Shown here: positions 7,945-17,535 of the stretch, in pieces
Position numbering within the stretch: the stretch's first letter is position 1
Layout of the letters: each line of letters begins with the position of its first letter
Source: Cohnella silvisoli
Lineage (GTDB): Bacteria; Bacillota; Bacilli; Paenibacillales; Paenibacillaceae
Reading direction: 5' to 3'
NCBI RefSeq assembly: GCF_021190915.1
Contig: NZ_JAIOAP010000013.1
Span: 165,672 to 229,671 of the forward strand
DNA: 64,000 nt
Translations under genes and position numbers: made by a program
Notes under the pieces: model-generated
Told to the model about the DNA's origin: nothing
What the model saw: only the letters and a program-made list of their open reading frames with translations
The model's database searches: none

Positions 7945-10900
7945 GTGCGTAGTGGGCAACGAATGAAAAAAATCGGTACAGGGCTGGCGCTCTTCAGTAT
8001 GCTGTGGGGAAATGGAATGAGCGCGGCGCCCGTCTTCGCGTCCGGGGATCCGGCAGCGGTCGTCGCACAGGCTGTCGTGAATCCGATCCAGGCGAATAAG
8101 GACAACAATAAGGTAAGCCTCAATTCATGGAACCTGAGGAATAGGGGAATCACGGCGACGGCGATCGGAGACCGACAGGGGGAGCCCGGCGTTGCCATCG
8201 GAGATGAGAGGTATGTGCCGCTCGCTCCCTATGTTTATAATAAGAAGAAGAAAATTTACCAAGCGAATGGAAATTACGAGATCGTTACGAAATTTCAAAA
8301 ACAACGATGGAACGGCAGCGAGTGGAAGGATGTTCCAGGCGATATCGATACGAAGACGTTGCGACCTAACGTGGAACAATGGGAAGACATAGCTGCCAGC
8401 AACACAGCTTTTCTTGACGGAAGCTTCTCGATGGATTCGGATAACGGTACTGCTTATGTAGCTGCTCTTGTTAATTATTTACCGTCGTTCGAAGTCAGAA
8501 TGTCTTCTTTTAATCAACTTAAGAAAACATGGGAAAATATAAATATACCAAATAATAGTGGTGATCAATGGGGGTACAACCCATCGATTGCCGTGAACAA
8601 AGACACTATCTATATGGCTATTCAGGATAAAAACAATAAGGCGACTGTACGGGTTGGAGACGACTCGGGGTGGGCTGATCTGGGGACGAGAGGATTCTCG
8701 GACGGAGAAGTCCGAAACTTAAAACTTGTTATGGACAAGGTGAACAACAAACTATATGTGGTGTACATTGATTTAGCCAATGGCTCTAAAGCGACAGTGA
8801 AGACGTACAATGGGAAGGATTGGGAGACGGTCGGCAGCGCCGGCTTGTCGGCTGGAACGATAGAAGAACCGACGCTGAAGGTGGACAACGGTACGTTGTA
8901 TCTCTCCTACAAGGACCTGGCCAATCAGAAGAAGGCGACGGTCATGACATGGAACGGAGATCAGTGGGCGTCTCTTGGCAATCCGGGCTTCTCCGAAGGA
9001 GAGGTGACAGCCTTATCCATGGATGTAGCTGGCGGTATCCCTTACGTAGCTTATGCAGACAGCATACTCAGCAGAAAAGGCGTGGTTATGAAGTACAACG
9101 GAGCCTCATGGGAACCGGTGGGAGAGAAGAAGGGGTTTTATCCCTTTGCGGTGCGCCAAACGTCCCTTGCCCTGTATAAAGGTGTGACTTATCTTGCTAT
9201 ATCCTATTCCACACCAACTAATGCCTATTCCCCGGCGCTATTTAGTTACACAGGAAATTCGTGGAATCTAATATACGCTCCATATCAAGATGAACTCTGG
9301 AGTCTGGGAAATATAAACACGCTAAAGGTCTTGCCTGTTAACGACCAATTGTTCTTGAGCAATGGATTAAAAACGAACGGCATAGCATTTAAAACTAGGA
9401 CACTGTCTCTAAAACCAATTGAAACCAATGCTGACGCAAACGTCATTTCAGCCAACTCGGCCACCGTCAATCTAGGCGATTCGGTGACGTTAACGGGATG
9501 GGGAGACCGGCAAGCGGAGAATTGGGAGCATGTTGGAGACGAGCGGTACGTGCCCACGGAATGGAACTCTCCGGAATTAGGGCAAAGCAGCGAGTTTACC
9601 AAGACGGAGAATGGATACAAATCCAATTTTACACCGCTGAAGCCGGGTAACCATACGGTAACGGCAACGTTCCAGAAGCAGGCGTGGGACGGCAGCGCAT
9701 GGCGCGATGTGGAAGGAGAGACAAGCGAGCAGTCGATGACGATTGCGGTTAGGGCGGCTGTGCCGGTAGTTATAGGCCAGCCGACCGATGCGCGTGTCAG
9801 TGCGGGAGGCAGCGTTACGCTGAGCGTATATGCAGAGGCAAGCGATGGAGGGAAGCTCAGTTATCAATGGTACGGCAGCTCGGCTTCCGATCTAGCTGGG
9901 TCTACAGCCATAACGGGAGCGGAAGCATCCACCTATCAGGCTTCGATGAATGATACGGGCACGACCTATTATTACGCTGTAATCACGAATACGCACGAAG
10001 CCAGTGGATTATTCTCGAAGGCTGCCAGCCGTGTTGCGAAGGTTATGGTGATTCCTGGGGCAGAGGCTCAGATGCCGGCCGGCCTGTCGGCTCAGACGGC
10101 CGATTCTTCCAATAATAGCGTGAGCGCGAACTCGGCGACTGTTCGTGCGGGTACGGCGGTGACGCTGTCAGCCTATGGAGACCGTCAGGCGGAGGCGGGA
10201 GCCGCTGTCGGGGACGAGCGGTATGTGCCGATCGCATGGAGTTCGACGGAGAAGGGCCGGAATGGCGCATTCCAACAGAATGGCACCGTCTATACATCCG
10301 ACTATAGACCGACCAAGGCAGGTGAATATACCGTCACCGCAACGTTCCAGAAGCAGAAGTGGAACGGCGGAGCATGGGAAGATGCCGTCGGCGAGACCGA
10401 TAAGCAAACCGTTATGCTGACTGTGATTGAAGCGAAGAAAGACTGGTATGTCGTTGGCGATGCTAACCCGACGATGGCTGGTTCAAAGAGAGATATCTCG
10501 ATGGATATTCACGAAGGCAATATTTATCTGGGGTATCAGGAAACCGTCAATCGAAAGGCTTCCGCAGTGAAGTACGACGGTACGCAGTGGACGCAACTCG
10601 GCGATCTATACTTCACTCCAGGGCCTGTCGGCTATACGAGGCTGAAGGTCGTTAACGGCATTCCGTATATGATCTATGCGGATTATAATGCAGAATACCA
10701 ATTGCAGGGGAGGCTGAACTCCGCATTCTTCTCCGAAGGGAAATGGAATACCCGACTATCCGGGATTAGCGTAAATAAGTCTATTTTTGACCCTACGTTT
10801 GATACTGACGACAAGGGAAATATGTATTACATTTTTGGGAATGCAAGCTTCGGGTTAACTACATTGGGAGTTCATCCCTATGGAGAAAATCTCATTCCTT

Positions 10901-13900
10901 CTGTTGAGAAATATGCTCCTGCAGCCCTTCCTTCCCTACAGGTGGTTGACGGGAAATTCTATGTCGCCTACGTCGAGGGTCATATTAACGTCAATAACAA
11001 GATCCTTGTCCAAACATGGAATCCCTTAACTTGGGAATGGGAAGTCGTAGGCGACCCCCTCTCGGCAGGGCTAGGGTTTGCGCCAAGTCTCGTGTCCTTC
11101 AAGGGGGAACTGTATGTTGCTTACTTGGACAAATCTGGGGAAACGGGAGTATACAAGGTCAATGTCAAAAAGTTTGATGGAGACAAGTGGATCGAGGTAG
11201 GGAAAGACTTATCTAAAGGAGAAGCGGATACACCTAAGCTGTCGGCATCCGACGATCAACTATTCTTGACTTATATTGATAAGGAGAACGGCAATAAAGC
11301 GACGGCCCTGCAATTCAACGGCAGCGGGTGGACGCAGCTCGGAAGCGCGGGCTTCACAGACAGTATTGCGAATGAAATATCCACTGTCGTCTCCGATGGC
11401 AAGTTATACGTTGCCTATGTCGACAACAAAAGCAGTTTTGAAAACTATAAGGTAAGCGTCATGGTGTATGACGAGCGGCCCATCCCTGCACAAACCGCGA
11501 ATAATAAGATCAGTGCGAACGCTGTTGCAGTGATGCCGGGCGCTGCAGTCGTTATGACGGCAAGCGGCGACAGGCAATTCGAGCAAGGCGTCGTGACGGG
11601 CGATGAGCGGTATGTTCCGATCCGTTGGAGCTTGTCCGATGCACCGGATCAGCAAGTGCCGTTCGAGAACTTCGGTGACCGCTATCAAGCCGTCTACATT
11701 CCGGATGCTGCCGGCAGCTATACGATTACGGCTGTCTATCAGAAGCAGAGATGGAACGGGCGGCTCTGGGAGAATGTTGCAGGGGCAGTCGACAGCCAGA
11801 CGATAACTGTGACGGCTGCCGAGTCCTCGGCGCCGGTTGCCGCGGAGCCGGCGGAGTTGCTGACCGGCCTTGGTCGCAGCGTTGCACTGCATGTGCCTGC
11901 GGCTGTAAGCGACGGCGGCGAGCTGAGCTATCAATGGTACAGCAGCCCAACCGACAGCACGGAGGACGGGACGCCGATCGACGGGGCGATTCTTGCAGCT
12001 TATGAGCCCCCTACGAATGACGAAGGGATCTTATATTATTACGCGGTGGTCACGAACAAGAACGGAGCGACCACGGCGCAAGCTACAAGCACGCCGTCGA
12101 AGGTTACGGTACAGGACATCGCGCCTCCTGCAGCGCCAGTATTGAAGGCGACCGTTGGCGATGCAAAGGCCGTGTTGAGCTGGGACGCTGTAGAGGGAGC
12201 GACAGGCTACAAAGTATATAAGAGCACGGAGTCGGGTGTTTATGGCACTGAGACAGCTAACGTTAACGGATCCGTCCATAGCTATACGGCTGCCGGCCTG
12301 ACGGGAGGAACGACCTATTACTTCACTGTGAAGGCGGTCAACGCGGGAGGAGACAGTCCGGCTTCCAACGAGGTCAAGGTCGAGATCGCTTCCACAACCG
12401 ACCCGGGAACGGACCCAGGAACTGACCCAGGAACCGACCCGGGAACGGGTCCAGGGACGGGCCCAGGAACAGACCCGGGAACTGGCCTGGGAACTGGAGG
12501 ATCGGGAACGGAACCATCCGGTTCCCAATTCGATCAAGCTTCACGCGACTTGAAGGAGAAGCTTGGCAAGCTGGATCAACTGCTCCAATCTTCTGCTTCG
12601 TCTGCCGAGATCGCAGCCTCGGTGCAGCTAATCGCACAAGATCTGAAGGCGATTGCCTCCAGCATCTCCAATCCGGAACAAGCCGTGGCAGCGGCGGATC
12701 AGATCGGCGCATTTTTGAAGATGGTCCCTTCGCTTTCTGGCTCCAGGTTGGATGGCGCCGACTACAAAAAGGTGCTTCAGGCCGTAGCGGATGTTGTGCG
12801 TACCAATGCGGCCTCAGCGGTTATGGCGGCAAAGGACGGCGCCGTGGCTGTGGAAATGGCCAAGAAGCTGATTGAAGAAGCCGGTGCGTTATGGAAGGGG
12901 GCAGCCAAAGGCGAAGCTTCCGCCAACGATGTTCGTGATGCGATGGTAACGCTAGGACAGGCTGCCGTGAACAAGAACGGTACTTTTACTGTAAGTCAGG
13001 ATAAGCTGAAGCTCGAGGGCAGCACCGCTTCCGTCGTGCTTGATACAGTATCGCTTAGCGAGCGTATTGCGGCTGTCAAGCAAGCTGCCGACGCGATCAA
13101 ACAAACGTTGTTTGCAACACTAGGCACACTGCCTGACAATGCAGTGAAGAAGCATCTGACCATCTCGTTCGAGGAGGTGGATGCGCAAGTTCGAATCGGA
13201 GCAGAAATTCCGTACGATCTGCTGCGTATCGCACAACAGAATAGCATGAATGACTTGACGATTCAGCATAAGCTTGCGGGCATTACGTTCAGCCCTGATT
13301 TCATCAGCAGTCAGAACCTAGCAGGGAATCTATTGCTTGATATTGCGCCGCTTACGCAGGTGAACGGCACGATACCGACAACTGCCTCCGCATTGAAAGG
13401 CGTACCTGTACTGGAGTTTCAGGCTGAAGTTGGCGGAAAGCCTGTAACTCGATTTGACAAGCCGGTGACGATGTCGATCCCGCTTGACCCGACTGTGATC
13501 GACAAGCTGTCCGCCGATCAGCAAGATTTGCTTACCGTATTTGTCCTGAATGAGAAGACGGGCAAGTGGGAAGCGACAGGGGGCATCTATGATGCTGCCA
13601 GCGGCAAGATGAATGTGCAGCGGAGTCATTTCAGCAAATATACCGTGATGCTTTCTGGCGGCAATTTCGCAGATGTCTCGAAGGCCAACTGGAGTGAGCA
13701 GCAGGTTCATTATTTGCTGGCCAAAGGAATCATTCAATCTGCCGACCGCTTCTATCCCGAGCAGGGTGTCACGCGTGGAGAGCTGTCTTCTTGGCTGGTC
13801 AAAGCATTGGGGCTTAGCGTGGAAGGATCAAGCCATCCGTTCAAGGATGTGACGAAGACGACACCGTTTGCCGAGGATATTGCAGCGGCTTATCAGGCCG

Positions 13901-14208
13901 GATTGATCTACGGCGTATCCAACACCGCGTTTGCGCCACAGAAGACTGTAACACGGGAGGAAATCGCAACCATCTTGACACGGGCACTCAAGCAATACCG
14001 CCATATTACAAGTACTGGGCAAAATAGTGAGGCGAATGGTACATTTACCGACATCAAATCCGTTGCCAATTGGGCGAAAGACAGCGTTGCGTTCACCCAA
14101 CAAATCGGAATGATGAAAGGTTACACGGACGGAACCTTCAAGCCAAAGAAGATAACCACGAAGCAGGAAGCAGCAGCACTCATCTATCGCATGTACACAG
14201 AACTGTAA
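7945..14208 (+). CDS. giant secreted SLH-anchored surface protein with GDRQ/GDERYVP repeats (cassette A)
   Basis: Product of 2087 aa. GTG 7945 is chosen because AGGAGGGG at 7932-7939 is well spaced; ATG 7963 is the alternative. A signal peptide (KKIGTGLALFSMLWG...APVFA) comes first. Four copies of an unnamed ~100-aa module carrying GDRQ, GDERYVP, FQKQ-W-G and W (near residues 75, 520, 745, 1208) alternate with stretches resembling beta-propeller blades (WxxLGxxGFSxGE...LYVAYxD) and two Ig-like segments (SYQWY...YYYAV). A fibronectin III domain (about 1396-1485), a TDPG linker, a helical region and three SLH domains (from about 1908) follow. SLH domains bind pyruvylated secondary cell-wall polymer, so it should sit on the surface. 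It is probably the target of the two upstream genes. Confidence 0.9.
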   Translation: MRSGQRMKKIGTGLALFSMLWGNGMSAAPVFASGDPAAVVAQAVVNPIQANKDNNKVSLNSWNLRNRGITATAIGDRQGEPGVAIGDERYVPLAPYVYNKKKKIYQANGNYEIVTKFQKQRWNGSEWKDVPGDIDTKTLRPNVEQWEDIAASNTAFLDGSFSMDSDNGTAYVAALVNYLPSFEVRMSSFNQLKKTWENINIPNNSGDQWGYNPSIAVNKDTIYMAIQDKNNKATVRVGDDSGWADLGTRGFSDGEVRNLKLVMDKVNNKLYVVYIDLANGSKATVKTYNGKDWETVGSAGLSAGTIEEPTLKVDNGTLYLSYKDLANQKKATVMTWNGDQWASLGNPGFSEGEVTALSMDVAGGIPYVAYADSILSRKGVVMKYNGASWEPVGEKKGFYPFAVRQTSLALYKGVTYLAISYSTPTNAYSPALFSYTGNSWNLIYAPYQDELWSLGNINTLKVLPVNDQLFLSNGLKTNGIAFKTRTLSLKPIETNADANVISANSATVNLGDSVTLTGWGDRQAENWEHVGDERYVPTEWNSPELGQSSEFTKTENGYKSNFTPLKPGNHTVTATFQKQAWDGSAWRDVEGETSEQSMTIAVRAAVPVVIGQPTDARVSAGGSVTLSVYAEASDGGKLSYQWYGSSASDLAGSTAITGAEASTYQASMNDTGTTYYYAVITNTHEASGLFSKAASRVAKVMVIPGAEAQMPAGLSAQTADSSNNSVSANSATVRAGTAVTLSAYGDRQAEAGAAVGDERYVPIAWSSTEKGRNGAFQQNGTVYTSDYRPTKAGEYTVTATFQKQKWNGGAWEDAVGETDKQTVMLTVIEAKKDWYVVGDANPTMAGSKRDISMDIHEGNIYLGYQETVNRKASAVKYDGTQWTQLGDLYFTPGPVGYTRLKVVNGIPYMIYADYNAEYQLQGRLNSAFFSEGKWNTRLSGISVNKSIFDPTFDTDDKGNMYYIFGNASFGLTTLGVHPYGENLIPSVEKYAPAALPSLQVVDGKFYVAYVEGHINVNNKILVQTWNPLTWEWEVVGDPLSAGLGFAPSLVSFKGELYVAYLDKSGETGVYKVNVKKFDGDKWIEVGKDLSKGEADTPKLSASDDQLFLTYIDKENGNKATALQFNGSGWTQLGSAGFTDSIANEISTVVSDGKLYVAYVDNKSSFENYKVSVMVYDERPIPAQTANNKISANAVAVMPGAAVVMTASGDRQFEQGVVTGDERYVPIRWSLSDAPDQQVPFENFGDRYQAVYIPDAAGSYTITAVYQKQRWNGRLWENVAGAVDSQTITVTAAESSAPVAAEPAELLTGLGRSVALHVPAAVSDGGELSYQWYSSPTDSTEDGTPIDGAILAAYEPPTNDEGILYYYAVVTNKNGATTAQATSTPSKVTVQDIAPPAAPVLKATVGDAKAVLSWDAVEGATGYKVYKSTESGVYGTETANVNGSVHSYTAAGLTGGTTYYFTVKAVNAGGDSPASNEVKVEIASTTDPGTDPGTDPGTDPGTGPGTGPGTDPGTGLGTGGSGTEPSGSQFDQASRDLKEKLGKLDQLLQSSASSAEIAASVQLIAQDLKAIASSISNPEQAVAAADQIGAFLKMVPSLSGSRLDGADYKKVLQAVADVVRTNAASAVMAAKDGAVAVEMAKKLIEEAGALWKGAAKGEASANDVRDAMVTLGQAAVNKNGTFTVSQDKLKLEGSTASVVLDTVSLSERIAAVKQAADAIKQTLFATLGTLPDNAVKKHLTISFEEVDAQVRIGAEIPYDLLRIAQQNSMNDLTIQHKLAGITFSPDFISSQNLAGNLLLDIAPLTQVNGTIPTTASALKGVPVLEFQAEVGGKPVTRFDKPVTMSIPLDPTVIDKLSADQQDLLTVFVLNEKTGKWEATGGIYDAASGKMNVQRSHFSKYTVMLSGGNFADVSKANWSEQQVHYLLAKGIIQSADRFYPEQGVTRGELSSWLVKALGLSVEGSSHPFKDVTKTTPFAEDIAAAYQAGLIYGVSNTAFAPQKTVTREEIATILTRALKQYRHITSTGQNSEANGTFTDIKSVANWAKDSVAFTQQIGMMKGYTDGTFKPKKITTKQEAAALIYRMYTEL
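12397..12510 (+). repeat. low-complexity TDPG/TGPG linker repeat
   Basis: Tandem ~12-nt units (ACCCAGGAAC-like) encode about nine TDPG or TGPG tetrapeptides. They form an extended linker between the fibronectin III domain and the helical region of the surface protein. Such tracts expand and contract by slippage. Confidence 0.85.
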
Positions 14209-14231
14209 GAACATATCGAAACATGATATGC

Positions 14232-14273
14232 GCCCTTGGTCGTTCCGTTTCTGGAATGAGCAAGGGCTTTTTC
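14232..14273 (+). terminator. terminator of cassette A
   Basis: Stem GCCCTTGGTCGTTCC with GGAATGAGCAAGGGC (14232-14267), then TTTTTC. Closes the kinase-regulator-SLH unit. Confidence 0.85.
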
Positions 14274-14301
14274 TCATGGTAAAGATGACCCCTGCGTTAA
14301 T

Positions 14302-14460
14302 ATGAATTCGGATAAAATGAAAATTTATACAGAATACGTAACTTGCTTAAATTCTTATTCAAATATTAGGCGGCCAAGTATATCACTAGAGGACATTGTA
14401 GATCTTCATCATGAATTCGAGAGCATCCATCCTTTCCAGGATGGCAACGGCCGGGGATCA
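14302..14460 (+). pseudogene. Fic/Doc family protein remnant
   Basis: The frame gives ISLEDIVDLHHEFESIHPFQ and DGNGR. HPFxDGNGR is the Fic AMP-transferase loop and is intact here. Sequence after GR loses similarity, and the C-terminal helices and the N-terminal part are missing, so this is a fragment. A separate, nearly complete Fic gene lies at 62691. Confidence 0.65.
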
Positions 14461-14583
14461 ATCGGGTCGAAAAATATTTGCGTACGAAATGAAGTGGAAT
14501 GGACATCATGAAACGATACTGATTGAACGGACGAATTGAAGAGCACTGTCTTCATATTTTTACAGGGGATATATTCCGACAAT

Positions 14584-14617
14584 AAAGAGCAGAAGAGCGG
14601 ATCCCGCTGCTCTTTTA
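14584..14617 (+). terminator. terminator-like hairpin
   Basis: AAAGAGCAG (14584-14592) pairs with CTGCTCTTT (14607-14615), with an inner AGCGG/CCGCT stem. It follows relic sequence with no intact gene. Confidence 0.6.
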
Positions 14618-14826
14618 CATTCCTCAAGATGCGATTGTTGGAGCTATCGGACGGAGTGCCATTATGGTTTTGCACGTCAAAATAAATGAAGAAATTATCC
14701 TTATTCGCCCAGATTGTAGATCTTCAACACAATTGACGGTAATGAATGCTTTGTCGGTTTATTAAATCGACATGAAACATATGGCGCTGCGATTGCTGGA
14801 GCAAAAGAACAAGTAGAATATTGAAC
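14618..14826 (+). other. decayed coding remnant, unrecognised
   Basis: No intact gene. A short frame ending at about 14821 reads GNECFVGLLNRHETYGAAIA and stops just before a strong terminator, so it looks like the tail of a lost gene. I cannot name the family. Confidence 0.3.
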
Positions 14827-14882
14827 GGGGTTACCCAGATGCAGTTCAAACCAACTGCTCGAGGGTAACCCTTGTTTTTTTA
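14827..14882 (+). terminator. strong terminator
   Basis: GGGTTACCC and GGGTAACCC arms enclose an inner GCAGTT/AACTGC stem, followed by a seven-T tract. Confidence 0.85.
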
Positions 14883-15096
14883 CTCTATCTTTAGGTAGCA
14901 ACTCGGGGGCATAAAAGAATATTGAAACGAGATGCGACGGGCAGCTTCCCTGTACTCAAATCGCATTGAAATGCAGATTGCTTTTCCTGTTCCCACAAGC
15001 GGTTAAGCAAATGTTAAGTGGCTTGTGTTATCGTTTCCGGTGAAGAAACCACTGCATTTGTCGCATAAATTCGCACAATCGAAGCAGGGTCTATAT

Positions 15097-15124
15097 GGGG
15101 AGGCTTACTATGAAAGGGAAATAG
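15097..15124 (+). other. ghost gene: ribosome site plus four-codon ORF
   Basis: GGGGAGG (15097-15103) lies six bases before ATG AAA GGG AAA TAG (15110-15124), and a perfect terminator hairpin starts one base later. This looks like a gene whose body has been deleted, leaving its start, stop and terminator. A tiny leader RNA is the alternative. Confidence 0.4.
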
Positions 15125-15173
15125 AAGGGTATTCTTCAACCAGGAAATGGTTTTGAAGAATACCCTTCTTTTT
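15125..15173 (+). terminator. perfect 15-bp terminator
   Basis: AAGGGTATTCTTCAA (15125-15139) and TTGAAGAATACCCTT (15153-15167), then CTTTTTC. Confidence 0.85.
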
Positions 15174-15223
15174 CGGCTCACGGATAATCGAAAGGGGTGA
15201 ATTGTGTTCCTATTCCGAGCACA

Positions 15224-15265
15224 ACATATGTGGAGTGCGTAGTGTCAACACATTATATCGGATAA
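15224..15265 (+). repeat. rlmD 3'-end repeat, copy 2
   Basis: In frame it reads YVECVVSTHYIG and a TAA stop, like the real RlmD end HVECVVGICRVDT. It shares ATGTGGAGTG with all copies. Its flank (GTAGTG..CA..ACAT, then ATAATGGGA) also matches copy 6, so these two are closest relatives. No upstream rlmD coding sequence is present. Confidence 0.75.
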
Positions 15266-15367
15266 TGGGAACTTTCAAACCATAGTCATAAGGAAAGCCA
15301 CATTCAGGAGAGTTGTTGGTCATCTGCATGTAGCTTATTGATGCTGATTAGTTTATCTATTTCCCGC

Positions 15368-16708
15368 TCAATCCTCCGTACAAAGGGGTAGAAATATAGT
15401 GAATTCCGTTCCTTTATCGACCTCACTCTTCACCGTAATAGATCCTTGATGGGCTTCGACGAACTCCTTGGCAATCGCAAGTCCAAGCCCCATGCCTCCC
15501 GCATGCCGGGAACGTGCTTCTTCGACCCGATGAAAGCGGTTGAACACAAAGGTGAGTTGTTCTTCCGGGATACCGACTCCCGTATCCGCGATGGATATGG
15601 CGGCAAAGGCAGCCCCATTCTCGCGATGGTCGACCGCAATGCGGATTGCGACGCTTCCGCCGGGCATCGTGTACCGTATCGCATTGCTCAATACATTATA
15701 GAAAACCTGCATCATCCGATGTGGATCGAGATGTGCGACCGCACGCTTCGCATGAGATTCGATCGAGACGCCGATCTGTCGTTCATCAGCCTCCGGTTTT
15801 AAAATCTCGATCATTCTCTGAAGCAGTTCGGTTAGGTCGATGTGTTGCTTCGCAAGCGGTAATTTACCCGCCTCAGCCAGAGTAAGCTGATGGAGATCGT
15901 CAACAAGCTTGGACAAGCGCATGACCTCATCCTGCAAGGGCAGCAACGTTTCCGGCGGGACCTGTTGACCTCCTTCCTGAATATACTCCAGTCTGCTCTG
16001 AATAATAGTCAGCGGCGTTCTTAACTCGTGAGCCACATCGGCTACCAGACGTTTGCGTACCTCCTCAGCATGCAGCAATCGCTGCGTCATCTGATTGAAC
16101 GCTTTTGTGAGCTTGCCGAACTCATCCTTCGTGGTGACCGGAAGTTGAAATTGAAAGTCGCTGCCCGCGACTTTCTCGACGGCCGGAATGAGGCGTTGCA
16201 ATGGCCGCGTAAATATTCGAACCAACCAATAGCCAATGAGAAAGGCTACGATTCCGGAAAAAATGGCCGCGACTGTTGAACCGATTGCCATCCAGCGCAA
16301 GAGATAAGACTTCAACTGAAGCGTCTCCGACGATTCCCAACGATCGACATATAGGATACCGGCGAGCGATCCGCCCGTTATCATCTTTTTTTTGTATTTG
16401 CTCTTAAGCACGGTGTCAGCTTCGATCCGCCCTTTATGAAACAACAAACGACCGTCCGGTGAAAGAAGCGCGATCCCCCCATGATTCTGACCGATTGTAT
16501 CGACGCCATCGGGAATGTTCGCAAGATCGATCCCGTCCCATGAGTTTTCATTGTTTTCGTAATAGGATTCAAACCAACTCGCTATTTTGTCTGCCGAATA
16601 TTTCTCGAAACGGTTCGCCAGAAATTCCAGTGACAGTTGAATGAACGTCGAGCTGATCAAAATGATCATAACCGTCATCGCGATAAACATTTTTCCTCGT
16701 ACGCTCAT
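15368..16708 (-). CDS. sensor histidine kinase, two-TM HAMP type
   Basis: Product of 446 aa: transmembrane helix at about 8-28, short extracellular loop, second helix at about 140-165, HAMP, HisKA with the acceptor in DVAHELRTPLT, then an ATPase domain with NAIRYTMPGG, DTGVGIPEEQ and GGMGLGLAIAKEFVEAH. It autophosphorylates and passes phosphate to the OmpR-type regulator, with which it overlaps by ATGA (16705-16708), so they are co-translated. It is divergent from the multicopper oxidase, which suggests a metal or envelope-stress signal (inference). The ATG at 16708 fits the overlap. Confidence 0.92.
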   Translation of the reverse strand: MSVRGKMFIAMTVMIILISSTFIQLSLEFLANRFEKYSADKIASWFESYYENNENSWDGIDLANIPDGVDTIGQNHGGIALLSPDGRLLFHKGRIEADTVLKSKYKKKMITGGSLAGILYVDRWESSETLQLKSYLLRWMAIGSTVAAIFSGIVAFLIGYWLVRIFTRPLQRLIPAVEKVAGSDFQFQLPVTTKDEFGKLTKAFNQMTQRLLHAEEVRKRLVADVAHELRTPLTIIQSRLEYIQEGGQQVPPETLLPLQDEVMRLSKLVDDLHQLTLAEAGKLPLAKQHIDLTELLQRMIEILKPEADERQIGVSIESHAKRAVAHLDPHRMMQVFYNVLSNAIRYTMPGGSVAIRIAVDHRENGAAFAAISIADTGVGIPEEQLTFVFNRFHRVEEARSRHAGGMGLGLAIAKEFVEAHQGSITVKSEVDKGTEFTIFLPLCTED

Positions 16709-17391
16709 AGGCGGTCACCGAAACGATAGCCGAACCCGTAAACGGTTTGAATATATCGGGGGGCGCTTGGGTTGTCCTCGATTTTTTTGCGAAGATTGCT
16801 GATATGGGAATCCACGGTTCGTTCGTCGATGAAAAATTCCTCATCCACTGCGGCCTTCAGAAGCTGCAGTCGGCTGAAAACAATTCCCGGTTTCTTCGAT
16901 AAAGCAAGCAGGATTTTTAATTCAACTGGAGTTAATTTGATTTCCTCCTCGTTCTTCCATACTTGGCAGGTGGGTTCGGAGATCGATAAATCCCCTCTTT
17001 GCATCTTTTGTTTGTCATCGGAATGTCCTTGCAAGCGTCTTGAGACGGAACGGATTCTAGCCGATAATTCCCGCAAGCTGAACGGTTTCGTCATATAGTC
17101 GTCCGCTCCGAGCTCGAGCCCGATGATCTTGTCAGACTCTTCTGTTTTAGCCGTCAACATGATGATACCGTAGGAGCCTGTCTTCCGCAGTTCCCGGCAA
17201 ACGTCAAGCCCGCTCATCTCCGGAAGCATCCAGTCCAATACGACAAGGAGCGGATTTTCCGCCTGAGCGACTATCAATGCCTGTTTACCGGTCGTCGCGG
17301 TCACAACTCGGTAACCCTCCTGTCTTAAATACGGCGCCATGATCTCCAACATTTTGGGCTCGTCGTCGACGAGCAGCAAAGTATGTTCCAT
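16705..17391 (-). CDS. OmpR/PhoB-family response regulator
   Basis: DNA-binding partner of the kinase just downstream. The receiver has acidic residues in LLVDDEPKMLEI, the phospho-acceptor in VVLDWMLPEMSGLD and the late Lys in YMTKPFSLREL. The C-terminal winged helix contains LTPVELKILLALSKKPG and RTVDSHISNLRKKIEDNP. I start at 17391 (MEHTLLLVDDE), where the receiver begins and a purine-rich site (GAAGAG) precedes; in-frame ATGs at 17397, 17409 and 17487 would add a non-conserved tail. It shares a ~145-bp intergenic region with the oxidase gene and probably regulates it. Confidence 0.88.
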   Translation of the reverse strand: MEHTLLLVDDEPKMLEIMAPYLRQEGYRVVTATTGKQALIVAQAENPLLVVLDWMLPEMSGLDVCRELRKTGSYGIIMLTAKTEESDKIIGLELGADDYMTKPFSLRELSARIRSVSRRLQGHSDDKQKMQRGDLSISEPTCQVWKNEEEIKLTPVELKILLALSKKPGIVFSRLQLLKAAVDEEFFIDERTVDSHISNLRKKIEDNPSAPRYIQTVYGFGYRFGDRL

Positions 17392-17535
17392 CACCATCTC
17401 TTCTTTCATTCCATCGAAATTATTCTCATTATAACGTGATTCCCTCCATTCAAGATCATTTCCATCGAAAAAGGATGCCGTCTCCACAGGTTTTGGATAT
17501 TCAATTGGTACTCTTGTTGCAAGAGGTGAAGAAAA

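Noticed and set aside
12031..12537. 168-codon minus-strand ORF over the TDPG linker
   Set aside because: Produced by the low-complexity repeat read backwards.
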